Of a DNA stretch of 64,000 nt, positions 43,810 through 54,050 are shown piece after piece. A model generated the notes under the pieces. It was not told where the DNA came from, ran no database searches, and saw only the letters and a program-made list of their open reading frames with translations. How positions within the stretch are numbered: the first letter of the stretch is position 1; each line of letters begins with the position of its first letter. This stretch comes from Bacteroidales bacterium (lineage in GTDB: Bacteria > Bacteroidota > Bacteroidia > Bacteroidales > P3): positions 124,001-188,000 of the forward strand of contig JAGCVI010000024.1 of the NCBI GenBank assembly GCA_017962445.1, in the 5' to 3' direction. A program made the translations under genes and the position numbers.

Positions 43810-46800
43810 TCACCTCAACAATAGAACACTGCCTGTACACGTCTGCGGCTGTCGCGGATACTCGGCAACAGTGTATTTCAAAAGCCATACATACGTCCCC
43901 TGCGGACAGGCAAAGCCATTGATAGAACCATCCCAACCCATCTCTGGGTCGGTGGAATGGAACACAAGAACACCGCTGCGATTGTATATAAACAGTTCGT
44001 AGTCAACCACCCCGTCCATATACAGCTTGAATTCGCTATTGTTGGCATTGTCCGGAGTGAAGGCATTGGGAGCATACACAGAATGGTGGAACACAGGAAT
44101 CACCATCATAGCAGTATCGGTACAGTGTTCAGAAAGCGATTCGAGCATTACAACCACAGAATCAACACCATGAGGCGGTGTACAGACAATACGTACATCG
44201 TTTCCATAAAACACACCGTCAACCCACCACACACGGTCAATGGCGCCGATGCTGTTATCGTAGGCATAGAAATGGTCGTTTTCATTGTCAAGCCTGTCTG
44301 GGCTGACCGAGAAACGCGCCTCAGGAATCTTCACTGGCTCGATATAATATTCCCTAGTGGCCGGACATGTATGTTCGCTATAATAATCAGCGGTGATAAT
44401 CAAAGTTGTAGGCACACGAGGCGAGACCCACACCTGATGCGATGCAGGCTGCCCCCAGTCATAGTTCCAACTGCCGTTCAGGCAACTCCACTCAATATAG
44501 TCGACATCTGATTGGGCAACAAGATTATACACCCTGCGTTCACAATCCACCTCTTCTGTGACAGTGATTTTAGGTATCTGCAATTTGGTAAGAATCAAAG
44601 TAATGATACTATCGCAATGCTCGACAGTCTCAAGCGTGTCGCGATAAAGGCCGCCGTTAGTGAGGTTACGGCCAGCAAAATAGTATGTCTCACCGGTACA
44701 GATACTGTCTAGGATATTGGTCCGTGCAGGCGATTTTTGTCTGAAATCCAGCGTGAGTATGCTGTCACAGCCATCATGGCTTTGCAATGCAATTTGAGGT
44801 CCGATGGTTCGTTCCGTATATGTCACGCCGTCAATCCAAGTGTATGGCTCGCAACTCTCGATAATATCATTATAGTTATATACATTATTAATCTTCAATC
44901 TAAGAAGCCTGACACTATCGCATCCGTCTACCGATGTCATTCGACGTGTGTACAGGCCATTGTACGTTTCGACGTCAAAAACCGTATCGCACCACGTGTA
45001 TGGCAGCTCGTCGCGACATATATTGACAGTGTCGTTAAAGCTATAAATCTGATAGACATTCATATCAAGAGTCACAGTGCTGTCGCATCCCATAAGCGTC
45101 TGGCCAACAAGCTGGACTATAGAAGAGGTATCCTGCAGAGTGACATTTCTGTCGTGCCATATAATGGGGAATTCATCTGCGCAAAGAGACAATGTGTCGA
45201 CAAATCCATAGGAAGGATGTATGATTACTTGTTGCTGCAAAGAATCGCGGCATCCATTACCATCGGTAAAGTAGCAAGACACAAAACTCATGTTATCCGG
45301 CACATAACGCAGAGTATCGGCTACACCGAGCATATTACCAATATCAGAATACCACTCCGGATTCAAACCGCCATTAAGCATCAACGTCAAAGTATCACCT
45401 TGACAAATAGTGTATTCACCAATAATAGCGGCTGTTGTAGCAGGAAACTCGAGTGTCAACATAATCGATGCAGTGTCACGCTGTTCGGAACCAGCCACAG
45501 CAGAGACAAGGCTAACCTGATAAGTGCCGGCCGAATCATAAACGAAGAAAGCATTGTAGGCGGTGTCGGTAATGCCGTTCCCGAAATCCCACCAGGCGCT
45601 GTCGCATGCCAGACCAGAATTATCAATACTTGAATCCTCAATAATAACCGAGCTCAGATTACTGAAACTGACATAGAAACGGCAGCTATCCGCCACAACG
45701 GAGCTGCCTGAGGCTGCCACAGGATAGAATACTGGATGCACAAAATAATAAGGAAAACAGAGTCTTTCCCCTCCAATCGAGACGAAATAGACATCATATT
45801 CTCCCCCACTCCGCATTCCGTCCAGAACCACACTGCAGCTATCACTTTGGACAGAGACTACACTATCATTCAGATTATATTCTACATAAAAATAATCATT
45901 GTCAGAACCTCCCTGCCATGAAATCCTATGAGAGTGCAGTCCCATAGCAGAATCAACGATTGCCAATGGGAATGGAGAGGACGACAACGACAGACGGTCA
46001 AGCCACATCATCTGGTTGCCCATAGTGCTTACAGCACGAATGACCGGTTGCACACCAGACGGCAAGACAAGAGTATCCGGAATTACAAGATTGAATTCCT
46101 CCGTAATGCCATCTGCCGTGTTCTGCACCTCTGAAAGTAGCATGAACGACAACAGATTGGTGGTATCAGTCAGTACTCCGACCTGAAACTTTGTATACCG
46201 GGATGACTCGCTTGACATCCTCACATTGAACGACTTGCCCAACAGAGATTGGCCACTGACAAGTTGCGGCAACATCACCATTGTTCCACCGTTCATTCCT
46301 GCATAGAGGCACACAGAATGCGATCCGTCGGGCATTGAACATATCTCAACGGGGTATTGCTGCGATGTCAGCCGCTTTACAGTCCAATAATCAGGTGTAG
46401 CGCCAGCCGGATAATCCTCAAAGTCATTACAATAAGGGAGCATTAGTCTACGGTTCATAGTCACCATCGAAGGAATGCACCCCACCTCGTCGTCACACTT
46501 CGAATAGACGTAAACGTCATAAGAGCTGTCTTGGTTAATATACTGTAATGCCATTGACCCTTGAGGGCCGCCAGATACGACTGCAATATGCCAGCCTTGA
46601 TTATTCTGAGTGTTGCGATAGCCTTGCGGACCATATTCCAGAATGATGCTGTCAGCAGTATGGTGTACATTCCACTGAACCGTGACACCCTGCTGCGTAT
46701 AGTGAACCCTGAGTCCGTCGACAGCACATCTGGACACAGAAATGTCGTCTACCCAACAGTATGACAACGAATCAGACGCTGAAAAGCGGAACGCCACATA

Positions 46801-47262
46801 TCCGGAAAGACCATGATACAGTGCAAAATCGATGGTAAACTGTTGCCAACAATAATTACAATTGAATTCCAGTGTATCGAGAGGAAGAAACGAGGAAAAA
46901 CCATTCGCATCAGGCAACAAACCAAGCTCAAGAGTTGATGCTAAAGGTATTGCATTTGTAGCATACGCATAGAAGGACATTACGAGTTCTTGCAGGCTGT
47001 CAGTATCGAAAAAAGGCAAGACAGCATAGCTGTAACCCGTGTTGACATTTCCGAATTCCAATGATTTAAGTCCAAGTCGATGGTTTTGTGTCGAAACCTG
47101 AGGTGATGTGAGACCTACGACATACCAATCATAAGACTCCGAATCCTCAAAGCCTATACAATAAGGTATTTGTACCGTGTCGGCATTTTGCGAATGTAGT
47201 GACGTGCAAATGCAAATCATTGCAAGCAAGGCTGTTGTACGCATAAAAGCCGACTTTTTCAT
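43810..47262 (-). CDS. Large surface protein with type B T9SS sorting domain
   Basis: A 1150-residue secreted protein (signal peptide ending near LHSQ). The N-terminal part has alternating adhesin-like domains with FEDSESYDWYVVG and FEDYPAGATPDYW segments. A PKD-like domain is seen at about 553-605 (WWDFGNGITDTAYNA, AGTYQVSLV). Four GCDS-containing repeats follow (about 690-895). The C-terminal 90 residues match the gliding-motility-associated (CHU_C) domain: YAPNAFTPDNANNSEFKLY, YELFIYNRSGVLVFHS, GWDGSINGFACPQGTYVW. That domain directs export by the type IX secretion system. Its function is probably adhesion or surface binding. Confidence 0.87.
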   Translation of the reverse strand: MKKSAFMRTTALLAMICICTSLHSQNADTVQIPYCIGFEDSESYDWYVVGLTSPQVSTQNHRLGLKSLEFGNVNTGYSYAVLPFFDTDSLQELVMSFYAYATNAIPLASTLELGLLPDANGFSSFLPLDTLEFNCNYCWQQFTIDFALYHGLSGYVAFRFSASDSLSYCWVDDISVSRCAVDGLRVHYTQQGVTVQWNVHHTADSIILEYGPQGYRNTQNNQGWHIAVVSGGPQGSMALQYINQDSSYDVYVYSKCDDEVGCIPSMVTMNRRLMLPYCNDFEDYPAGATPDYWTVKRLTSQQYPVEICSMPDGSHSVCLYAGMNGGTMVMLPQLVSGQSLLGKSFNVRMSSESSRYTKFQVGVLTDTTNLLSFMLLSEVQNTADGITEEFNLVIPDTLVLPSGVQPVIRAVSTMGNQMMWLDRLSLSSSPFPLAIVDSAMGLHSHRISWQGGSDNDYFYVEYNLNDSVVSVQSDSCSVVLDGMRSGGEYDVYFVSIGGERLCFPYYFVHPVFYPVAASGSSVVADSCRFYVSFSNLSSVIIEDSSIDNSGLACDSAWWDFGNGITDTAYNAFFVYDSAGTYQVSLVSAVAGSEQRDTASIMLTLEFPATTAAIIGEYTICQGDTLTLMLNGGLNPEWYSDIGNMLGVADTLRYVPDNMSFVSCYFTDGNGCRDSLQQQVIIHPSYGFVDTLSLCADEFPIIWHDRNVTLQDTSSIVQLVGQTLMGCDSTVTLDMNVYQIYSFNDTVNICRDELPYTWCDTVFDVETYNGLYTRRMTSVDGCDSVRLLRLKINNVYNYNDIIESCEPYTWIDGVTYTERTIGPQIALQSHDGCDSILTLDFRQKSPARTNILDSICTGETYYFAGRNLTNGGLYRDTLETVEHCDSIITLILTKLQIPKITVTEEVDCERRVYNLVAQSDVDYIEWSCLNGSWNYDWGQPASHQVWVSPRVPTTLIITADYYSEHTCPATREYYIEPVKIPEARFSVSPDRLDNENDHFYAYDNSIGAIDRVWWVDGVFYGNDVRIVCTPPHGVDSVVVMLESLSEHCTDTAMMVIPVFHHSVYAPNAFTPDNANNSEFKLYMDGVVDYELFIYNRSGVLVFHSTDPEMGWDGSINGFACPQGTYVWLLKYTVAEYPRQPQTCTGSVLLLR
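44578..45195 (-). repeat. Four in-gene repeats ending in (G/H)CDS
   Basis: Residues about 690-895 of the surface protein hold four degenerate units of roughly 51-55 residues. Each starts with a Cys and a Tyr-rich turn (such as LPYTW, EPYTW) and ends in GCDSTVTLDM, GCDSVRLLRL, GCDSILTLDF or HCDSIITLIL. The pattern suggests stacked small beta modules with one disulfide each. Confidence 0.75.
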
Positions 47263-47315
47263 AGTCTTAGGGTGTTTTTGGATTTCGAAGGAGTGCTGAC
47301 TGCGGAGAAATGCAA

Positions 47316-48134
47316 TCAGTACTGCTCCTTCTCGTTGGGGAAGCTAACAGACTTGACATCAGTAATGTACTGCTGTATTGCAGAAGAGATGTCGTCGCCG
47401 AAAGTTCCATAAAGACGCAGATAGCGAGGCTTGAACTGCTGGGTGATGCCGAGCATATCCTGCAACACAAGCACCTGACCGTCAACGCCGCTTCCTGCAC
47501 CGATACCGATGACTGGAATCTTGACCTCGTTTGCTATCCTGGAAGCCAACGAAGCCGGTATTTTCTCTAGCACCATAGAGAAGCAGCCGACATCCTCAAG
47601 AATATGGGCATCCTTTATGACACGGTTGGCCTCTTCCTCCTCGGTAGCTCGCACGGCGTAAGTACCGAACTTATTAATACTCTGAGGAGTAAGACCGAGA
47701 TGACCCATAACAGGAATTCCAGCGCTGAGTATACGTTGGATTGATTCCAGGACCTCTTCACCGCCCTCCAATTTAACTGCGTCGGCACCAGTCTCTTTCA
47801 TAATCCGTATAGCAGAAGCTAGAGCTTGTTTGGAGTTGCCCTGGTAAGTTCCGAAAGGCATATCTACAACCACAAGAGCCCTATTAACCGCACGGACGAC
47901 CGACGACGCGTAAACAATCATCTCGTCAAGTGTTATAGGAAGGGTTGTGTTGTAACCTTCCATAACATTTGCAGCACTGTCGCCGACAAGGATAACATCT
48001 ATCTTGGTGCGGTTGAGCAATGCCGCCATTGAATAATCATATGCTGTAAGCATGGCAATTTTCTCGCCATGCAATTTCATGTTCTGAAGAACACGTGTTG
48101 TAACCTTAGTTACTTCGGTTTGTAAATAAGCCAT
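47316..48134 (-). CDS. panB: 3-methyl-2-oxobutanoate hydroxymethyltransferase PanB
   Basis: A 272-residue TIM-barrel enzyme making ketopantoate, the first step of pantothenate and coenzyme A synthesis. [31 protein letters not shown] holds the metal Asp, followed by [27 protein letters not shown] and [17 protein letters not shown]. Length is normal. Other pan genes are not in the window. It is 29 bases after the unknown secreted-protein gene and precedes the surface protein gene. Confidence 0.96.
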   Translation of the reverse strand: MAYLQTEVTKVTTRVLQNMKLHGEKIAMLTAYDYSMAALLNRTKIDVILVGDSAANVMEGYNTTLPITLDEMIVYASSVVRAVNRALVVVDMPFGTYQGNSKQALASAIRIMKETGADAVKLEGGEEVLESIQRILSAGIPVMGHLGLTPQSINKFGTYAVRATEEEEANRVIKDAHILEDVGCFSMVLEKIPASLASRIANEVKIPVIGIGAGSGVDGQVLVLQDMLGITQQFKPRYLRLYGTFGDDISSAIQQYITDVKSVSFPNEKEQY

Positions 48135-48163
48135 TGATAGGTTATTATTAAAAACTTTGGAAC

Positions 48164-49435
48164 TTATTCTTCAATCTCTTCGTCGTCCTTGTAGCGGTTG
48201 TCAATCTCCTGTTCGTCAATCTCATCGACCTCCTCTTCTATAATACGCATCAGGGCGCGAAGCGGTTTCTTTATCTCATAATTGCCATGACGGTCAAGAC
48301 GATAGGCTTTGTAATGCTTGCCGTCGTAGGTGAACGAGCCATGCTCCATATCAGTCTTGCACTCGTAGAAATAATCGCTTAGTTCATTGGGTTGTATGCG
48401 TTTGCCCAGAAAAATTGTGTCAAGCTGCGTGGCATTGATGGCAGCCTGCACATTGAGCGAGACTTTGGATGGAATTTTCTTGGTAGTCAAAGCCTTGTAT
48501 TCCACACCTTTTTCTGAATACTTTTTTCCGAAGATGCGAATCTTGTTATCGAGCTGTTCCTGAGTCACAGGGAAGCGGACATATATGGAGTCAGGTAATA
48601 GCTGGCTGCACTCACCGTATTTACGATTGACGGTGGAATGCAATACCACGTATCCTACCTGGATGATAATCTGCTTACGATGCGGAACAAGAAAATATTC
48701 CTCGACAATAGGCTTATATTCAAGATGCTCTTCGATAGAAAACCTAACATCCGACGGACAGGAGTCCTTTGTGTCGGTAACAGAATAGAGAGCTCCGCGT
48801 TTCATAAACACCGAAGCATAATAACCGCGCACCGTGGTGTCCATACTCGGCACCATGCAGCCACGTGCGGCGCCCAAACACTGATCAGGGTCGTTTTTAA
48901 AAGTAATCAGCACACAGTTATCTAAATGGATGCTGTTGTTGAAGAGCCGGCGGCTGTCGGGCAAATCGCGCACATTGTATGACTTTTTCTCAACGGGGAC
49001 CTCATAGCGAACAATCTCCACGGTGTCGCCGTGACAATTGCAATGTATAGGGTTCGTCGCATAACGGATTGGGAACGGAGCATAGCAACGATTGGCAAAA
49101 TAGTTGTAAATATTGTCCACACGTTCAGACGACAAGCTCTCGCTGCCGCTATAGCCCTCTATGGTGATGCTGTAGAGCTTGGGGTTATCGCGATCGAAAG
49201 CAACCCGATACACAGAATCGAGCCAGTCAAGATCGTTGATTCCGTATGTTGCGCTTGAGCCGCTATAGTTAATCAAAAGGCAGAATAGATCAGGATTAAC
49301 CATTGCCTTTTTCATATTCTTGATAGGCTTTGCGCTGGGGATATATATGCCAGTCTGTGCAACGGCACGGATTCCGGAACCCGTCATAAGGAACAGGCAT
49401 ATAATCACAACAATCAATTTATCAATCCGTTTCAT
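48164..49435 (-). CDS. Secreted protein, function unknown
   Basis: A 423-residue protein with a signal peptide (ending near AVAQ). I do not recognise the family. An N-terminal segment (about 45-115) resembles an OmpA-like or DUF3868-type strand-helix pattern, with [22 protein letters not shown] matching the way OmpA-like domains number their helices. The middle has several cysteines ([12 protein letters not shown]) and the last 25 residues are very acidic ([24 protein letters not shown] split as a tail). A surface or envelope role is a guess. Confidence 0.55.
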   Translation of the reverse strand: MKRIDKLIVVIICLFLMTGSGIRAVAQTGIYIPSAKPIKNMKKAMVNPDLFCLLINYSGSSATYGINDLDWLDSVYRVAFDRDNPKLYSITIEGYSGSESLSSERVDNIYNYFANRCYAPFPIRYATNPIHCNCHGDTVEIVRYEVPVEKKSYNVRDLPDSRRLFNNSIHLDNCVLITFKNDPDQCLGAARGCMVPSMDTTVRGYYASVFMKRGALYSVTDTKDSCPSDVRFSIEEHLEYKPIVEEYFLVPHRKQIIIQVGYVVLHSTVNRKYGECSQLLPDSIYVRFPVTQEQLDNKIRIFGKKYSEKGVEYKALTTKKIPSKVSLNVQAAINATQLDTIFLGKRIQPNELSDYFYECKTDMEHGSFTYDGKHYKAYRLDRHGNYEIKKPLRALMRIIEEEVDEIDEQEIDNRYKDDEEIEE

Positions 49436-49520
49436 CAGATATAAGGGGTTAAGAATTATAGAGTTTATAGGTTAAAAGTTCGAGCGTTTTAATAGTTTAT
49501 GATTATCCACTGTCTACAAA

Positions 49521-50510
49521 TCATACACTTTGAATCAGGTCGGAGATGACAGCGTCGGCGGAAATGCCTTCGGCCTCAGCGTAGTAGTTGCGAACCACAC
49601 GATGGCGCAACACCTCGACAGCCACCGCCTTGACATCCTCGATATCGGGCGAATACTTGCCTGAGATAGCGGCATGAGTCTTGGCACCCATGATAAGGTA
49701 CTGCGATGCACGAGGGCCGGCTCCCCACGACAGATATTTGTGAGCCAAACCATTGCCTTCGACGTCAGGACGTGTGGCAGTAACCAGACGAACAGCGTAG
49801 GAAACGACGTTGTCGGTGACAGGCATCTTACGGATGATTGTCTGGAAAGCGATAATCTCCTCGGCAGAAAGGATGACATTCACCTCGTTATCCTTATCGA
49901 TGGTTGTCTGCTTTACAATATCCATCTCTTCATCAAACGAAGGATAGTCAAGCTTGATATTCAGCATAAAGCGGTCGAGCTGGGCTTCCGGAAGAGGATA
50001 TGTGCCTTCCTGTTCTATGGGGTTCTGTGTGGCAAGTACGAAGAACGGTGCATCGAGCGGATAGCTATGTCCCGATACCGTGACAGACTTTTCCTGCATA
50101 GCCTCAAGAAGAGCAGCCTGTGTTTTTGGCGGTGTACGGTTGATTTCATCGGCAAGTAGGATATTGGCAAACACCGGGCCTTTGACGAACTTGAAACGTC
50201 TGTTCTCGTCAAGAATCTCAGTGCCCGTGATGTCGCTCGGCATAAGGTCAGGTGTAAACTGTATACGGCTGAAGTTCAAACCCAGAGCTTTTGACAAGGT
50301 GTTCACCATAAGAGTCTTGGCCAAGCCAGGCACACCTACCAGTAAACAATGGCCGCCCGTGAAAATACCGATGAGGAGGCTTTCCACGGCCTTGTCCTGA
50401 CCGATGATGACCTTACCGATCTCCACCTTCAAGCGGCGATATTTCTCGACCAGTGCATCAAGAGCCGCACTGTCGGAAGAATACTGTTCGATACTATTAT
50501 TGTTATACAT
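49521..50510 (-). CDS. MoxR-family AAA+ ATPase
   Basis: A 329-residue ATPase with Walker A GVPGLAKT (59-66), the SRIQFTPDLMPSDITG segment, Walker B LLADEINR, sensor ATQNP and a C-terminal lid with YLSWGAGPRASQYL. MoxR ATPases act as chaperones that fit cofactors or metal ions into partner proteins, and often sit beside DUF58 and VWA genes. None of those partners is adjacent here. The flanking genes on the same strand encode a SurA-like chaperone and an unknown secreted protein. Confidence 0.93.
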   Translation of the reverse strand: MYNNNSIEQYSSDSAALDALVEKYRRLKVEIGKVIIGQDKAVESLLIGIFTGGHCLLVGVPGLAKTLMVNTLSKALGLNFSRIQFTPDLMPSDITGTEILDENRRFKFVKGPVFANILLADEINRTPPKTQAALLEAMQEKSVTVSGHSYPLDAPFFVLATQNPIEQEGTYPLPEAQLDRFMLNIKLDYPSFDEEMDIVKQTTIDKDNEVNVILSAEEIIAFQTIIRKMPVTDNVVSYAVRLVTATRPDVEGNGLAHKYLSWGAGPRASQYLIMGAKTHAAISGKYSPDIEDVKAVAVEVLRHRVVRNYYAEAEGISADAVISDLIQSV

Positions 50511-50551
50511 TAATTACGGTTGAAAGGGTGTTAAAAGTTTAGGGGTTATCA

Positions 50552-51913
50552 CTATTCTGTCCATTTCAGGCGGAAATTGCAGTCCTTGAATTCGTCGTCG
50601 ATATGGATATAAGTATTCTTGATTGTTTTCTGAGCCCATGACAGGATACGTTCCTGCTTGGCACTTTCGAGAGCGGCATAATAGATTCTGTCGTAATCGT
50701 CGGTGAGGTTGGCCTTGTGTTCCGGATTGCGACGTGTGACAGTCACAATACGGTAGGCGTCGTGGTTTTCCTCGGTCTTCATTGCCGTAGCGTTACTGAC
50801 TTCGCCGGCGTTCATCTGCGAGAAGTTGATACCGCTGTACAACTGCTTAAGTTCGTCGATGGTGAATTTGTTGCCGCCGCGAGACGGATGAGTGACGACA
50901 CCGCCCTGAATCTTGTTGCTGTTGTCGGAATACTGCTTAGCGGCTTCAGCAAAGGTTATATGGCCCAGACGGATTTCTTGTGCGATGCTGTCGAGCAGTA
51001 TGCGATTGCGCAGCAAGTCCTCCGACGACACCTTGGGTATCATAAGTATATGTCGGCAGTTCAGAGTGTTGCCTCGACGCTCGATAAGCTGCAGGATATG
51101 GAAACCGTACTGAGTCTCAATGACGGGCGAAACCTCTCCGGGTTTGAGCGAGAAGGCCGCAGTCTCAAACTCACTCACCATGTCACCACGTGTAAAGAAA
51201 CCAAGCTCGCCACCCTTCTTGGCAGAACCCGGATCCTCAGAATAGAGAGTGGCAATCATAGAGAAGCTCGACTCACCGCTGATAATACGTTCACGCATTT
51301 TATTGAGTTCCAAACGCACACGCTCGCGTTCATCCTCGCTGACGACAGGCTTGCGGACAATCTCGGCAATCTCGAAGGTCTCCTCAATTGTAGGAATGCT
51401 ATCCTGAGGAATGCTCTTGAAATATTCACTTACCTCGTGAGGTGTGATTTTAACATTGGAAGTCAAATCGGCCTGCACACGCTGCACCAGCCATTGCTGG
51501 CGGATCATTTTGGTAAGAAGGTCTTTCATCTCGTCATAGGTATATCCTGTTGCCTGGCGGATACCTTCACGGCTGCCGTATTGGCGTTCATAGTACTTGA
51601 GGTAGTTCTGAACGTTGCTGGCAATTTCCTCGTCGGTGACTTCAGTGCTGTCAAGCTCGCCTTTGTGAGCCATCAGCTTCGATATCATGACGCTTTCAAG
51701 AATGTTGCAACGGTTCTCCAACGAGTTGTTATATCCCTGGCGCATGCGTACCGACACAAAGCTGTTCTCGACATCGGAAAGCTTCACAATATTTTTGCCG
51801 ACAACAGCGACGACTTTATCGATTACAGGTTCATCCTGTGCCCTCAGCGGAGCAACGGCAGCCAGCATGAGGAGCAAAACAAATGATAACTTATGTCTAA
51901 AGATTTTTTTCAC
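50552..51913 (-). CDS. SurA-like periplasmic peptidyl-prolyl isomerase
   Basis: A 453-residue secreted protein (signal ending near LRAQ) with a SurA N-terminal chaperone domain (about 25-165) and two parvulin domains (about 175-270 and 285-390). FFTRGDMVSEFETAAFSLKPGEVSPVIETQYGFHILQL is the well-kept first domain (split here for length in several motifs: GELGFFTRGD, YGFHILQLIE). It helps outer-membrane proteins fold in the periplasm. It is 29 bases after a second isomerase gene. Confidence 0.9.
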   Translation of the reverse strand: MKKIFRHKLSFVLLLMLAAVAPLRAQDEPVIDKVVAVVGKNIVKLSDVENSFVSVRMRQGYNNSLENRCNILESVMISKLMAHKGELDSTEVTDEEIASNVQNYLKYYERQYGSREGIRQATGYTYDEMKDLLTKMIRQQWLVQRVQADLTSNVKITPHEVSEYFKSIPQDSIPTIEETFEIAEIVRKPVVSEDERERVRLELNKMRERIISGESSFSMIATLYSEDPGSAKKGGELGFFTRGDMVSEFETAAFSLKPGEVSPVIETQYGFHILQLIERRGNTLNCRHILMIPKVSSEDLLRNRILLDSIAQEIRLGHITFAEAAKQYSDNSNKIQGGVVTHPSRGGNKFTIDELKQLYSGINFSQMNAGEVSNATAMKTEENHDAYRIVTVTRRNPEHKANLTDDYDRIYYAALESAKQERILSWAQKTIKNTYIHIDDEFKDCNFRLKWTE

Positions 51914-51942
51914 GATTGAAAGTGAATTGATAAGAATGAATA

Positions 51943-54030
51943 TTAGTATGTTATCTCGTCGATTACATCCTGATGGATAATCACGTTGTATTTTTTCCTC
52001 AGGGAGTCAATCAATTGATTGTCGAGATATGTCTGATAGTCGTTGAGATAGTAGCCACGAGCCTCGATTGGCGATTTCAAGCAGGGCTTGGCAACATGCT
52101 TCACCCATATCATCTGATATCCTCTGGGCAACGGTTTTGTGAAGACACCAGGTTTCCACTGGCTAGAATTGAGAAGATTTTGGTGTCCTTTCTCAACGAC
52201 CTCTTCCTCAAGGCGATATTTTGCGTCTTTCTTGCCTTTTGCCTGTATGTTTTGCAACAGTTGGTCGTTATCCCAGTTTTTCTTGGCGGCTTTGTCGACA
52301 AGTTTGGAAAGTTTGTTGGGTGCAATAAAGCTACTGTCGCCCACGGTGACAACAACAGCTGTGGCGCGTTCGTTCCAGAAGTAACCCTCGTCAGCCTCGT
52401 TATTGATGTCGCGTTCTTTCGATGTGCGGTCGTAGAACTCGGCATAACCTACAGTGTCCCATATAGCCTTCGACCATACCATCTGTTCGTTGTAGGAGAA
52501 AATCATAAGTCCACGGCGATACTCTTCAATCAGAGCCGCAAACTCAGGATTCTCAGCCTCGAGATGTGTATCGGCATACTCGAACACCATGTCATTCAAA
52601 AAAGAATTGTAACGGTTCTGGATATATTGGTCTAAGTCGTATATTTGTTCTGCATGCTGATGCGAGGCTACAAATTTAAGGAAATCGACAGCAGTGTATG
52701 CGGTGTCGCCAATCGAACATAACGGACGCATGTCAGTGACCAAGCCGTCGCGATACTTCCACATACGGTCGAACACCGAGTCGTTCACAGCGGCCACACA
52801 TTCCTGTAATGAAGCGGCGGGTTCATTAACCGTTTTCTTGCCCTTCTTCACTTTGGTGACAACTTTGGTATAGTCTACAAGGTTGTATTTCTTCTTGCAC
52901 TGTTCTATGAATTGGGCTTTTGGCTGAGTGCTGCGGATGTCGCGTACCATACGTTGCTTGTAGTAGGGCACCATATCATCGAATGCGGGGATGCTGTCGC
53001 GATGGTTAAGCAGGATAATATGCCATCCATACTTTGTCTTGAACGGTTCCGAGACTTCGCCCGGCTTCATTTTTGCCAGATGCTCAACATATTCCGGAGG
53101 AATCTGATTAGGAGCCAAGTCTCTCAGCAATCCTCCGTTTAGCGAAGTACTATTGTCATCCGAGTAGTCGGCACATACGCTGCTGAAGCTGCGTCCCGCA
53201 TTGATGCTCTCGTAAGCCATGTGGGCGCGTTGTTCGGTTTTATAAGGTTCGGCGTCCATGGAGCACCAGATATGCTGGAAGGTGGTCTTGCCGAAATAGG
53301 GAGTCTTGCTGATAAGCTTGATGATATGATAGCCGTAGTTAGTGCGAACAGGCAGCGAAATCTCGCCAGGTTGCAGTGCGTAGGCAGCAGACTCGAAAGG
53401 ATAGACCATATCGAAAACGGTGAAGTTGCCAAGATTTCCGTCATCATTGCGCCGAGGATCGTCGGGGGCCACAAAATCGCGGTCCATGCGCTTATTATTA
53501 GCCTCGAGGGCAACAGCGAAGAAGTCCTCGCCCGATTTGACGCGGTTATAGTAAGCCATGGCTTCGTTGTAAGCCTTCAGAGTATCTTCGGGGGTAGCGT
53601 TCCTGGTCACCTTGACAAGAATATGAGCGGCATTAAGTACATACTGGTTGCGCTCGTAAGCCTCGTGCAGGATATTGAGCATGGTCACCGAATCGATAAG
53701 ATAAGGGGCTGCAAGCTCGTCACGATAACCTTTAAGTTCCTTGCGGAGAGTCGGCATCGTGTCATAGCCCTGGACATAAGCATCCTCTAGTTTTGCGCGG
53801 AAATTAACGAAAAGCTCCACATACTCCTCCAAAGCCTGACGTTTCTCGTAAGTGCATGCCGTTGGTGCGGCCTTGGGGTCTTTGCCTACGGAACGGAGGA
53901 ATTCCCTCATGAATTCCGACTTGTATATTGGCTTTCCGTTAATCTCAAAGATTACAGGGTCGCTTGACGACTGAGCACACAGCGATGCTGCGAATGAGAC
54001 AAAAACAGCTAAAACAAATAATTTCTTCAT
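51943..54030 (-). CDS. Large parvulin-type peptidyl-prolyl isomerase
   Basis: A 695-residue secreted protein with two parvulin domains in the first 370 residues (AAHILVKVTRNATPEDTL to YGYHIIKLI, and TFQHIWCSMD to YGWHIILLNHRD) and a long C-terminal half (about 380-695) that is less well defined, probably helical chaperone sequence. The signal peptide ends near LCAQ. Length is well above that of SurA. It precedes the SurA-like gene on the same strand, so the two probably act together in outer-membrane protein assembly. Confidence 0.88.
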   Translation of the reverse strand: MKKLFVLAVFVSFAASLCAQSSSDPVIFEINGKPIYKSEFMREFLRSVGKDPKAAPTACTYEKRQALEEYVELFVNFRAKLEDAYVQGYDTMPTLRKELKGYRDELAAPYLIDSVTMLNILHEAYERNQYVLNAAHILVKVTRNATPEDTLKAYNEAMAYYNRVKSGEDFFAVALEANNKRMDRDFVAPDDPRRNDDGNLGNFTVFDMVYPFESAAYALQPGEISLPVRTNYGYHIIKLISKTPYFGKTTFQHIWCSMDAEPYKTEQRAHMAYESINAGRSFSSVCADYSDDNSTSLNGGLLRDLAPNQIPPEYVEHLAKMKPGEVSEPFKTKYGWHIILLNHRDSIPAFDDMVPYYKQRMVRDIRSTQPKAQFIEQCKKKYNLVDYTKVVTKVKKGKKTVNEPAASLQECVAAVNDSVFDRMWKYRDGLVTDMRPLCSIGDTAYTAVDFLKFVASHQHAEQIYDLDQYIQNRYNSFLNDMVFEYADTHLEAENPEFAALIEEYRRGLMIFSYNEQMVWSKAIWDTVGYAEFYDRTSKERDINNEADEGYFWNERATAVVVTVGDSSFIAPNKLSKLVDKAAKKNWDNDQLLQNIQAKGKKDAKYRLEEEVVEKGHQNLLNSSQWKPGVFTKPLPRGYQMIWVKHVAKPCLKSPIEARGYYLNDYQTYLDNQLIDSLRKKYNVIIHQDVIDEITY

Positions 54031-54050
54031 TCGATGTCAATAATTGAGAA

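Noticed and set aside
50717-51886. A 389-codon plus-strand frame opposite the SurA-like gene
   Set aside because: It mirrors the real gene and has no family features.
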